NCBI GenBank assembly: GCA_022827225.1
Contig: JAJDTJ010000116.1
Coordinates: 62,001 to 126,000, forward strand
Length of the DNA: 64,000 nucleotides
DNA from: Candidatus Poribacteria bacterium
GTDB taxonomy: Bacteria > Poribacteria > WGA-4E > WGA-3G
Reading direction: 5' to 3'
Part shown: piece after piece, positions 53,977-63,000 of the stretch
Numbering within the stretch: the first letter of the stretch is position 1
How the letters are laid out: each line of letters starts with the position of its first letter
Notes under the pieces: model-generated
Told to the model about the DNA's origin: nothing
Database searches by the model: none
Seen by the model: only the letters and a program-made list of their open reading frames with translations
Position numbers and translations under genes: made by a program

Positions 53977-55856
53977 AGGCGTATCAAAATCTTGCAAAAT
54001 TTAAGCCAAATCCGATGCAAGAAGAACTTTTTGACTACATTGTCCCTAAAGAACAGAATCCTGCCCTTCTGCTCAAAGCACCCACAGGTAGTGGGAAAAC
54101 GGAGGCTGTACTCATCCCAAGCCTTGAATCTGGTCGTCGCCTTTTCCTTATTTTTCCTTCACGCAGCCTTGTTGACGACCAAATTAGACGGTGTGAAGAA
54201 TATCTCCAGCGAGCATCCGAAAAGCCAGATGCGTCTTATGCTCTTGTTATTGATACTGGCGCGGAATCTGTTCGCACTGTTTTTCAAAATGGCAAAGTAT
54301 TGGAAAAAGGGACACGTCATCTCTACGATGGCGATGTTATCCTTACAACGTTTGACAAATTTCTATACCGCTTTTTCGGATTTGGTGAACCTAAGAAGTC
54401 TTACATCTACCCATTCCGTATTCACCACACGCAACGGCGAAATCTTTTCTGTTTTGACGAAGCACACGCCTACGATCAGGTTGCGTTTGTCAATTTTGAA
54501 CGACTCATTAAGGCACTCTACAAAGCCAATTTGGATATGGTTGTTATGACAGCAACAATGCCTGAAACCTACCAGAAGGAACTCAATTTCTTGGATACGG
54601 TTGATTACATTATAGGAGAAAATCAACTGAAACTGGAAAGGTGGCAGGAAAAAGAACAAAATCGACAGTACCCCAATAAGGCAATTAAACATATTGCTGC
54701 AAAATCGAAAGCGGTAAAAAACGAAATTTGTGCTTATGTATCTCAGCACTACCAGTTAGGTAGGCGAACTATTGTTACTATCGAAACGATTGAAGACCTC
54801 ATTCCGGTCTACCAGTACATCAAAGAGCGGAACGGTGGAGAGAACATTTTCCTTTACCACGGTAGACTTTCCAATCAGCAACGCAAGAAGATATATCGTA
54901 AACTAAAGGAACATGAGAACGACAATACGGGTTACTTGCTTTTCACAACAAGTGCTATTGAAGTCGGATGCGACCTTGACGCGCACCTGCTTATCACCGA
55001 GTTATGCAATCCTGATTCGCTTATCCAACGCGCGGGCAGATGCAACCGCAAAGGGAGAATTCAGGACGCTGAAATTATTGTTATCGGCGACAAAATACGT
55101 CCTTTCCTCTCAATTCTTGATGAAGGTAAAGTGGAGGAATATCTTGAAATGCTGCAGCAGCAGAGTAAAGACACGTTCAGCCCGCGAGACATTCTTGAAC
55201 TTATGAAATACGAACCGTACTCCGACTATAGAGCGGAAGTACTCTTTGACATGTTATATGAATACGTCTACGAGGCCCGGCTGGAGAACAAGCCTTTGCA
55301 CGATAGAGGACTTGTGATTACACGGAGTTTTGAACCCTCACTAACCCTCACAACCAAGGTGCCTGAAACATCTGATAGTCACCGACCAGAAAACGCTGTG
55401 AGTGTGTCTATCCGAAGTTGTATAGCGAGAGGAGAAGATAATGAGTCTATTAACCCAGATTTTAAGGTATACCAGCGGTTTTACGATGAACAGCGAGAGG
55501 AATTTAAATTTGTTCAGCTTAATAGGAGTGGAAGCATCTATTTTAAAGAACTCTTTGTTGAAGTTCCCGACTCTTATTTTTCCGAGGAACTCGGGTATGT
55601 TGAACCACCAAAAGTGTTTGAAGATCGCGGTACTCGTGGGTATCGTCGGAATTTTGTCTATTGGACAACCGATGAGAACGACGAGCCTAAGGAAATTTGG
55701 TTGCATTATCTAAAGGATTTTGAGAAACCACAGCCGGAAGATGAAATACAACTTCCACCAGCGGAACCAATTGATACAGAACCTCAAAAACCTGCTAAAT
55801 CTTTTGAACCTCCTCCACAAGGTAGTGAACAGTTGCCCCTTTTTGACATTGATTAA
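53961..55856 (+). CDS. cas3': Cas3' helicase (no HD domain)
   Basis: 631 residues. Motif I LLKAPTGSGKTEAVLIPSL, motif Ia FPSRSLVDDQ, motif II CFDEAHAYDQ, motif III VMTATMPE, motif V FTTSAIEVGCDLD and motif VI LIQRAGRCNRKGR: a complete superfamily 2 Cas3 helicase that translocates on DNA recognised by Cascade. There is no HD domain; the nuclease is encoded by the preceding overlapping gene. The last 90 residues are acidic and proline-rich, a possible contact region. AAGGAG precedes ATG 53961. Confidence 0.92.
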   Translation: MQSAIKAYQNLAKFKPNPMQEELFDYIVPKEQNPALLLKAPTGSGKTEAVLIPSLESGRRLFLIFPSRSLVDDQIRRCEEYLQRASEKPDASYALVIDTGAESVRTVFQNGKVLEKGTRHLYDGDVILTTFDKFLYRFFGFGEPKKSYIYPFRIHHTQRRNLFCFDEAHAYDQVAFVNFERLIKALYKANLDMVVMTATMPETYQKELNFLDTVDYIIGENQLKLERWQEKEQNRQYPNKAIKHIAAKSKAVKNEICAYVSQHYQLGRRTIVTIETIEDLIPVYQYIKERNGGENIFLYHGRLSNQQRKKIYRKLKEHENDNTGYLLFTTSAIEVGCDLDAHLLITELCNPDSLIQRAGRCNRKGRIQDAEIIVIGDKIRPFLSILDEGKVEEYLEMLQQQSKDTFSPRDILELMKYEPYSDYRAEVLFDMLYEYVYEARLENKPLHDRGLVITRSFEPSLTLTTKVPETSDSHRPENAVSVSIRSCIARGEDNESINPDFKVYQRFYDEQREEFKFVQLNRSGSIYFKELFVEVPDSYFSEELGYVEPPKVFEDRGTRGYRRNFVYWTTDENDEPKEIWLHYLKDFEKPQPEDEIQLPPAEPIDTEPQKPAKSFEPPPQGSEQLPLFDID

Positions 55857-55867
55857 GGAGACCACCC

Positions 55868-56695
55868 ATGCCGATTAGCACACAAATCTCACTTATACCG
55901 GAGACCGATGTAACACTTCGTCCAACGATGGGACACCACGCACACGCAGCGTTCCTCTCTATCCTTAAAGAGAGCAATCCAGAGGTCGCTGAAGCTGTTC
56001 ACGCACACGCGGCACAAAAACCGTTTACCGTCTCGCCACTGATCGCGAAGATGGAGAAACGCGGTAATCTCTGTCACGTCAGAGCAGGCACGGAGTGTAA
56101 ACTCCGATTCACGTTCCTTGATGACGAACTGTTTCAACACTTCGGGAAAGCCTTCTTGACACTCACGATGCCACCTATTCGTTTGGGAGAGGCAGTCTTT
56201 CAGGTGAGACAGATGGTCTCACAGGCTACGGAGGAACGCAGCTGGGGTAAAAGCGAAACCTACGCAGAACTCGCCGAATCCGCGAAAACAGATACCCGGA
56301 TGAGTTTCCGTTTCTATTCGCCGACTGCCTTCCGCATGATGACACCGCGCGGACAGAAGACCCGCAACGATACTTGTGTAGATCTCGTTCGGTGCTACCA
56401 GAGCTGGGTCAATAAATGGAACGCCTTTGCACCCATAGAATTTGACAAAACTGAAATCCTCGCTTTCGTTACGGAATATGGACAGGTGACCAGCGTGAAT
56501 ACGGACTCCCGGAAACTCAACTTCGGAAAACATATTGAAATGGGATGGGTCGGGACCTGTGCGTGTGTTTTCTATCCGGAAGATTCGCTTGACACCGAGA
56601 TGCTCCGAACCGTCAACTGCTTAGCAGCCTTTGCCTTCTATTGCGGCACGGGCTATAAAACGACGATGGGGATGGGGCAGACGAGGAGGATATGA
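55868..56695 (+). CDS. cas6: Cas6 crRNA-processing endoribonuclease
   Basis: 275 residues, AAGGAG before ATG 55868. N-terminal half LRPTMGHHAHAAFLSILKE (a histidine-rich start, one His likely catalytic); the C-terminal glycine-rich loop YCGTGYKTTMGMGQTRRI is the Cas6 signature. It should cut the array repeat after the ATCTCG/CGAGAT hairpin, leaving the 8-nt handle ATTGAAAC, and probably also the degenerate repeats at 47976-48101. Confidence 0.88.
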   Translation: MPISTQISLIPETDVTLRPTMGHHAHAAFLSILKESNPEVAEAVHAHAAQKPFTVSPLIAKMEKRGNLCHVRAGTECKLRFTFLDDELFQHFGKAFLTLTMPPIRLGEAVFQVRQMVSQATEERSWGKSETYAELAESAKTDTRMSFRFYSPTAFRMMTPRGQKTRNDTCVDLVRCYQSWVNKWNAFAPIEFDKTEILAFVTEYGQVTSVNTDSRKLNFGKHIEMGWVGTCACVFYPEDSLDTEMLRTVNCLAAFAFYCGTGYKTTMGMGQTRRI

Positions 56696-56701
56696 AAGGA
56701 T

Positions 56702-56810
56702 GGAAGAGGGGAAGAGGGAAGTCGGGAAGGATGGATGGATGGAAGAGGGAAGATTGGGAGGTGGAAGGATGGAAGAGGGGAAGGATGGAAGATTGGGAGG
56801 ATGGAGGGTT
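56702..56810. repeat. Polypurine tract of GGAAG/GGATG units
   Basis: Immediately after cas6: over 100 nt of almost pure purine on the plus strand (GGATGGAAGAGGGGAAG-type units). The mirror-type composition allows triplex (H-DNA) folding. Its pyrimidine complement appears at 57490-57560 and 59340-59420, and shorter tracts at 12.7 kb and 46.25 kb. Confidence 0.8.
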
Positions 56811-56871
56811 TTGGCACTTCACTTTTTACTGCTCACAGGGTTAAAGTTTTATATTTTTGAGGAGGATGGAT

Positions 56872-57336
56872 ATGGATGAACGGTTGGAACGTCGAAAGAA
56901 TGTGAACCGTGGATATCGTAAATTGAGAACGTGGCAAATGGCGATTGAATTGTACGCTTTCTTATGTGAGAAAGTCAAAGAAATTCCTGGTTCTCCGTAT
57001 CGTTTGGTTGCACAGATTTTAGATGCCGGATCGTCAATCTCTGCCAATATTGCCGAAGGGTACTGCCGACGCTCTTTGAAGGAATACCTTTACTTTCTCA
57101 ACGTCGCCTTGGCATCTGCTGGGGAAGTCTATTCTCGGTGCTACGCATGCTATCGAGCAGGACAGTTTTCAGAGACGACATTTGATGCGATTGATGAACA
57201 GCATTACGCAATGGAAAACACGCTACTGCGTCAAATCGAATCCCTACAAGCAAAACAAAAGAAAGGCGAATGGAACGATAACCTCTTTCTCCGTGAAGAC
57301 GAAATTACTTACATTCTAAACCAAATTGACGAATAG
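56872..57336 (+). CDS. Four-helix-bundle protein (23S rRNA intervening-sequence family)
   Basis: 154 residues from ATG 56872, GAGGAGG at 56859-56865. YRKLRTWQMAIELYAFLCEKV, SSISANIAEGYCRRSLKEYL and YFLNVALASAGEVYSRCYACY are characteristic of the S23/IVP four-helix-bundle family, in which the pentameric protein is often encoded within rRNA intervening sequences or near mobile DNA. It is not a known CRISPR component. It lies between cas6 and cas4-cas1, flanked on both sides by polypurine/polypyrimidine tracts, and looks inserted in the operon. A role in spacer uptake is possible but unsupported. Confidence 0.88.
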   Translation: MDERLERRKNVNRGYRKLRTWQMAIELYAFLCEKVKEIPGSPYRLVAQILDAGSSISANIAEGYCRRSLKEYLYFLNVALASAGEVYSRCYACYRAGQFSETTFDAIDEQHYAMENTLLRQIESLQAKQKKGEWNDNLFLREDEITYILNQIDE

Positions 57337-57565
57337 AAGACAGAAAAGAGGAAGGCGGGAAGAATGGAAGATCGGAAGAAAAGCGGAAACCGGGAAGAAT
57401 GGAAGATCGGAAGGTAAAGAACAAGAAGACAGGAATGTTGAATGTGTGATGATGGGAAGACAGGAAAAGTGGAGGGTTGGGATCTACCAATCTTCCACCC
57501 TGCCCCTCTTCCATCCTTCCATTCTTCCCCTCTTCCACCCTTCCACCCTTCCATCCAGTTAAATA
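57337..57565. repeat. Polypurine then polypyrimidine inverted tract
   Basis: 57345-57475 is purine-rich (GGAAGAATGGAAGATCGG units) and 57490-57560 is its pyrimidine inverse (CTTCCATCCTTCC units), so the transcript could fold into a long imperfect hairpin between the four-helix-bundle gene and cas4-cas1. The tract ends 12 nt before the cas4-cas1 ribosome site (AGGAG). Confidence 0.75.
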
Positions 57566-57577
57566 GGAGTAATAACC

Positions 57578-59215
57578 ATGCCTGAAAATTATATCCCCAT
57601 CTCGCAGATAAACACCTATGTCTTCTGTGCTCGGCGGTTCTACTATGAATCTGTTGAAGGGCATCAAGTAATCAACGATCATGTTGAAGAGGGGAAAATT
57701 AAACATGAACACGTCCACACAGCTGTAACAGATCGAAAAAAGGGAGACAAGACGGTATCGCGACGGCAATATCTCGCGTCTGATGATCTCGGTGTCGCTG
57801 GCTATACCGATCTCGTTGAGGAGAAGGACGGCATCCCGTATCCAGTTGAATTCAAGAAGGCAGGCACAGGCAACTGGCTTAACGATCAGGTACAACTCTG
57901 TCTGCAAGGACTTTTGTTAGAAGAAAAAACGGGGGTGTCGATCCCACACGGTTATATCTTCTATATCGGTTCTAAACGCAGACGAAAAGTCCCGTTTGAT
58001 GCCGAACTCCGAGAGACAACGCTTCGCTATGTAGCCGAAGCACGCTCGCTCTTAGATTCTCGAAAGATTCCGAAACCGATACACGATAACCGATGCAACG
58101 GTTGCAGCGTCCGTCCGATTTGCTTACCGGATGAGATCGCTTATCTGCAGGAGTTAGATGAACGTCCAAAACGCATCAAACCGGCACTCGGTATTGATAA
58201 TGTGCTTTATGTTGATGAGCAGGGATGTGCTATCAAGAAGACAGGCGAACGTCTCCTCGTCGTCAAAGAGAACGAGACGATCCGGGACATCCCACTCATC
58301 CATCTGGGACAGGTCGTCATCTCTGGGAATGTCAACCTCACCACACCGGCGATGCAAACGCTCCTACACGAAGGTATCCCTGTCGTCTTTCTCTCCGCTT
58401 ATGGACGCTACCACGGTGCATTGACACCGCAGGTATCCCGGAATTCGCTTTTACGGTGTGCACAGCATAAGGTCGCAAATAACCCGGATGCCTGCCTTGA
58501 TCTCTCAAAGGCATTTGTACGCGGAAAAGTGGCGAACATGCGGATGATGCTCCAACGTCGGAAATGGCAATCCACAGATACCACAGATTCAGCGATGGAG
58601 CCTCTGCTCGACCATATCAAGGCGATACAAGCGATGGAAAAACGCATTCAGAAAGCGACAGAACTGCCGGAATTGCTTGGCATAGAAGGCAACGCTTCTG
58701 CCGCTTATTTCGGTGCATTCAACTTTATGCTGAAATCAGAGATGGGTTTCGACTTCCAACGTCGGAGTCGTCGTCCACCGACAGATCCAATCAACGCGCT
58801 CCTGAGTTTCGCCTATTCTTTGCTAACTGCGGATCTTATCTCAGCGATCCAGACCGTCGGGTTAGACCCATATATCGGTTTCTTCCACCAGCTTAAGTAT
58901 GGAAAACCGTGCCTCGCGCTCGATTTGATGGAGGAATTCCGACCCATTATCGCAGACTCTGTCGTGATTACGCTAATCAACAACCGACGTATCAAACTTG
59001 AGGATTTCAGACAATCGCATGGGGGTTGGTATCTCAAAGATCATCGACGGAAAGTGTTCTATGCGGCGTACGAAACCCGGAAAAATGAGACGATTACGCA
59101 TCCTGTCTTCAAATATAAACTCACATTTCGTAGAGCAATGGAATTACAAGTCCGTCTGCTCGCGAAGTATCTGACAGACGAAATCGACCAATATACGCCG
59201 CTGACAGTGCGGTAA
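57578..59215 (+). CDS. cas4-cas1: Cas4-Cas1 fusion protein
   Basis: 545 residues. Cas4 part (1 to about 200): YVFCARRFYYESVEG with the first iron-sulfur Cys, GYTDLVEEKDGIPYPVEFKK with the RecB-type D and ExK residues, and NRCNGCSVRPICLP with the other three Cys. Cas1 part (from about 205): GQVVISGNVNLTTPAM, EGIPVVFLSAYGRYHG, GIEGNASAAYFGAF with the catalytic Glu, FFHQLKYGKPCLALDLMEEF with the His and Asp. The fusion couples PAM-selecting Cas4 to the integrase; such fusions are known from types I-G (formerly I-U) and V-B and are unexpected beside Csc-type effectors. Confidence 0.93.
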   Translation: MPENYIPISQINTYVFCARRFYYESVEGHQVINDHVEEGKIKHEHVHTAVTDRKKGDKTVSRRQYLASDDLGVAGYTDLVEEKDGIPYPVEFKKAGTGNWLNDQVQLCLQGLLLEEKTGVSIPHGYIFYIGSKRRRKVPFDAELRETTLRYVAEARSLLDSRKIPKPIHDNRCNGCSVRPICLPDEIAYLQELDERPKRIKPALGIDNVLYVDEQGCAIKKTGERLLVVKENETIRDIPLIHLGQVVISGNVNLTTPAMQTLLHEGIPVVFLSAYGRYHGALTPQVSRNSLLRCAQHKVANNPDACLDLSKAFVRGKVANMRMMLQRRKWQSTDTTDSAMEPLLDHIKAIQAMEKRIQKATELPELLGIEGNASAAYFGAFNFMLKSEMGFDFQRRSRRPPTDPINALLSFAYSLLTADLISAIQTVGLDPYIGFFHQLKYGKPCLALDLMEEFRPIIADSVVITLINNRRIKLEDFRQSHGGWYLKDHRRKVFYAAYETRKNETITHPVFKYKLTFRRAMELQVRLLAKYLTDEIDQYTPLTVR

Positions 59216-59445
59216 AAAATAATGGAAAAAAGGAGAGATGGAAGGGAGGAAGAGGGGAAGGATGGAAGAATAGGTAAAACTTCCACGCCGAGTTCATGAA
59301 TTGAATACGTACTGGTTCAACGGGAAGGATGGAAGAATAGGTAAAACTTCCACCCTTCCAATCTTCCAATCTTCCAATTCCACCCTTCCAATCTTCCATC
59401 CTTCCAACTTTCCAACCTATACGGACTTTGGAAGTGAGCGTTTAA
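59216..59445. repeat. Polypurine/polypyrimidine tracts between cas4-cas1 and cas2
   Basis: A purine run at 59220-59275 and a long pyrimidine run at 59345-59425 made of CTTCCAATC/CTTCCACC units, with a repeated GGATGGAAGAATAGGTAAAACTTCCA-like segment at 59261 and 59326 (65 bp apart). No gene is seen. Confidence 0.75.
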
Positions 59446-59458
59446 TGAGGAGTTGTCG

Positions 59459-59731
59459 ATGCATTACACAGTTGCTTACGATATTACCGACGACAAACGT
59501 CGAAACAGAGTCGCTAAAATCCTCAAAGATTTTGGGAGTCGCATCCAGTTTAGCGTGTTCGAGTGCAACACCGATCGGCGCGCGCTTCTACGTCTCCAAG
59601 ATCGTTTGGAGAAGGTGATTGATTTGCAGGAGGATACAATCACCTTTTATCATCTCTGCGCGGCGTGTGAGAAACAGATTGATCGGATAGGTCTAAAAAA
59701 AGGTCTTGACAAGCAGTCCTATATCGTGTAA
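59459..59731 (+). CDS. cas2: Cas2
   Basis: 90 residues from ATG 59459; GAGGAG ends 6 nt upstream, which rules out the TTG at 59453. HYTVAYDITDDKRRNRVAKI with the conserved Asp, FGSRIQFSVFECNTDRRALL and DTITFYHLCAAC. It is the central dimer of the Cas1-Cas2 integrase. The cas2 stop is 309 nt before the array. Confidence 0.93.
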   Translation: MHYTVAYDITDDKRRNRVAKILKDFGSRIQFSVFECNTDRRALLRLQDRLEKVIDLQEDTITFYHLCAACEKQIDRIGLKKGLDKQSYIV

Positions 59732-59739
59732 AATTATTG

Positions 59740-59852
59740 TAACTTACACGCAATTCTTTTTTTACCTGAACAATCGGAAGGAGGGCGGAACTTCCTCCAC
59801 CCTTCCTATCTTCCAATCCTGCAAGTAAACGAACCGATCTTGCGTAAGTTCT
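59740..59852. repeat. MITE-like repeat, GACTTACGCA family (copy D) between cas2 and the array
   Basis: AACTTACACGCAATT at 59741-59755 faces TTGCGTAAGTTCT at 59840-59852. Internally it holds a purine/pyrimidine inverted pair (GGAGGGCGGAACTTCCTCC at 59779-59797). This copy takes up the cas2-proximal third of what should be the leader. Confidence 0.6.
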
Positions 59853-60040
59853 GAGATTATTTCTGTGAGCGGAAGGAGACCAAAAAACCTTGCTCCCTCA
59901 CAGAAGGGTTAGAATCCTTATGAGTCGTGGTTTTATCCATTTACTGGCATACATTCGGTATCTGTGGTTGGGAAAAAATTCAGCGATCACAGAAACGCCT
60001 ATGGTTGAGGCACGTGCGGCAAGGGTTCTGATGGACGGCT
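59853..60040 (+). other. Presumed CRISPR leader
   Basis: 188 nt between the MITE-like repeat and the first repeat. Less AT-rich than usual leaders. It contains a 41-codon frame (59920-60045) that ends in the first repeat; it has no good ribosome site and I do not call it a gene. Placement next to cas2, and a fully conserved first repeat, favour this as the leader end with transcription rightwards. The other end of the array lies outside the window. Confidence 0.5.
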
Positions 60041-63000
60041 CTTGAAAAGAAAAGTATCTCGATTACGAGATTGAAACTAATCATCAGGATCACGTGAGGC
60101 ACCCTTTGTCGTGGCTTGAAAAGAAAAGTATCTCGATTACGAGATTGAAACTTCAACCGATAATGGACACCCGATACCGATAGATTTACTCTTGAAAAGA
60201 AAAGTATCTCGATTACGAGATTGAAACACCGACGACATTCAGTTGATTGATGATGTCGTGCGACTTGAAAAGAAAAGTATCTCGATTACGAGATTGAAAC
60301 ATAGATGGTTGATAAAAAAGTACTCTCCCGACTCGGCGACTTGAAAAGAAAAGTATCTCGATTACGAGATTGAAACGCAGGTTTCGCAACCTTCTTGATG
60401 TGCCCTTTTGCAGAACTTGAAAAGAAAAGTATCTCGATTACGAGATTGAAACTCACTGCCCTCGCGTTCTGTCTCGCAGCTGTTATCATGCTTGAAAAGA
60501 AAAGTATCTCGATTACGAGATTGAAACTTATCCAGCAGATACCGCCAGAGATACCAGGAATACTTGAAAAGAAAAGTATCTCGATTACGAGATTGAAACA
60601 TTGTTGTGTTGCCCCAGTAGCCAGCCAAGCCTCCAACCTTGAAAAGAAAAGTATCTCGATTACGAGATTGAAACTTTGAGCGATTTCGGTTCCGCGTTGA
60701 GCCTTGAGCATGACTTGAAAAGAAAAGTATCTCGATTACGAGATTGAAACTCTAATGCCTGTTCCGCTGACCACCGGCGCACGCACTTGAAAAGAAAAGT
60801 ATCTCGATTACGAGATTGAAACATACAGTTGAGTTGACTTCTTGCGTGTAGACTTTCCCCTTGAAAAGAAAAGTATCTCGATTACGAGATTGAAACTGAT
60901 TTTCGCATTCATTTATGGATTCTCACGTTTCCTTGAAAAGAAAAGTATCTCGATTACGAGATTGAAACATCTCACCAGTAAATCTTCATCGTAAGTGCCG
61001 GTCAGCTTGAAAAGAAAAGTATCTCGATTACGAGATTGAAACAATACGCGTATGGCACACCCACAACTTCGACGCTTTCTTGAAAAGAAAAGTATCTCGA
61101 TTACGAGATTGAAACGTGTCTCTGCGGCAGGCGTGGAGCGTGGCAGACAGGCCTTGAAAAGAAAAGTATCTCGATTACGAGATTGAAACTCATTTTCACA
61201 GCAACCGACCTATCTCGATACCTGCCTTGAAAAGAAAAGTATCTCGATTACGAGATTGAAACCTGCAATGCCTGTTTTTGCTCGGCGTCGGTATTGGGAC
61301 TTGAAAAGAAAAGTATCTCGATTACGAGATTGAAACCTTCGGAAATATCAGGAGCAGTACCCTCATATCTCCCTTGAAAAGAAAAGTATCTCGATTACGA
61401 GATTGAAACTCGGGTCGAAATGGATTCGATAACCCATTTTCCGAGTCTTGAAAAGAAAAGTATCTCGATTACGAGATTGAAACAGGTAACACTTTGGCAT
61501 ATCATCCGATACTAATCAACCCTTGAAAAGAAAAGTATCTCGATTACGAGATTGAAACGGGGGCGGTTCTGGTGGCGGTGTGGGTTCTGGTTCGGCTTGA
61601 AAAGAAAAGTATCTCGATTACGAGATTGAAACAATTGAGATCGTCCAAATAATCTAAATCGGGCGCGTCTCTTGAAAAGAAAAGTATCTCGATTACGAGA
61701 TTGAAACATGATGGGGTGCGTGCTTGACGCGTGTTTTACAGACTTGAAAAGAAAAGTATCTCGATTACGAGATTGAAACGGAGGCTTATCACCTGTGCCA
61801 CCAAACCAATCCACGACTTCTTGAAAAGAAAAGTATCTCGATTACGAGATTGAAACAGTGATAGCTGTGTATTGGTGAGGGTATTTCTTGCGTTTCTTGA
61901 AAAGAAAAGTATCTCGATTACGAGATTGAAACGCGGAACAGGCTGCCGTCAATGCGCCACAGACGTTTCCTTGAAAAGAAAAGTATCTCGATTACGAGAT
62001 TGAAACTGACATAACTCTCTATGGCGTGGTTATTGACGATAATCCTTGAAAAGAAAAGTATCTCGATTACGAGATTGAAACAACAGCTTCAAAATAACCC
62101 CCATCAACACCCCACACCATCTTGAAAAGAAAAGTATCTCGATTACGAGATTGAAACGTCAAGTCGTCGATGTGCTTCCGTGAAAGCGCGCCTTCTTGAA
62201 AAGAAAAGTATCTCGATTACGAGATTGAAACAATCCAAGACCAACCCAATCGGATTCGGTTCTTTTACTTGAAAAGAAAAGTATCTCGATTACGAGATTG
62301 AAACCGACCATTTCCAGTTACGGCAGCCTTCAGCGATTGACTTGAAAAGAAAAGTATCTCGATTACGAGATTGAAACATAATCGTGCGTGTCCATCGACA
62401 AGCCCTGTTTTTTCCTTGAAAAGAAAGGTATCTCGATTACGAGATTGAAACAATCGTATCCGTCAGCGGTGGGGTTGCTCTGTATGGCTTGAAAAGAAAA
62501 GTATCTCGATTACGAGATTGAAACGGAAAAAGACAATATCATTCGCAACCCACGTTCTTAGCCTTGAAAAGAAAAGTATCTCGATTACGAGATTGAAACG
62601 AAAATTATATTTGTGTGCTTACTCGTGAACGGCAACGCTGGTAAACTTGAAAAGAAAAGTATCTCGATTACGAGATTGAAACCAAATCTGCACCCGCTAT
62701 AAAAAAGCAGGTTTTCGACTTGAAAAGAAAAGTATCTCGATTACGAGATTGAAACAGATAATGCATTGCATTCTCCGTTTGCTATCTGCTATAACTTGAA
62801 AAGAAAAGTATCTCGATTACGAGATTGAAACAAAGCAATGTCCCGTATTTGACGGAGAGCCTCAAGGAAAGGACTTGAAAAGAAAAGTATCTCGATTACG
62901 AGATTGAAACGCGGCAAGGAACGGATTCGATAACGGAGACGGGGGTCTTGAAAAGAAAAGCATCTCGATTACGAGATTGAAACTCAACTCGTGTAGGATT

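Noticed and set aside
59920..60045. 41-codon frame between cas2 and the array (MSRGFIHLLAYIRYLW)
   Set aside because: No good ribosome site, ends inside the first repeat, most likely leader sequence.
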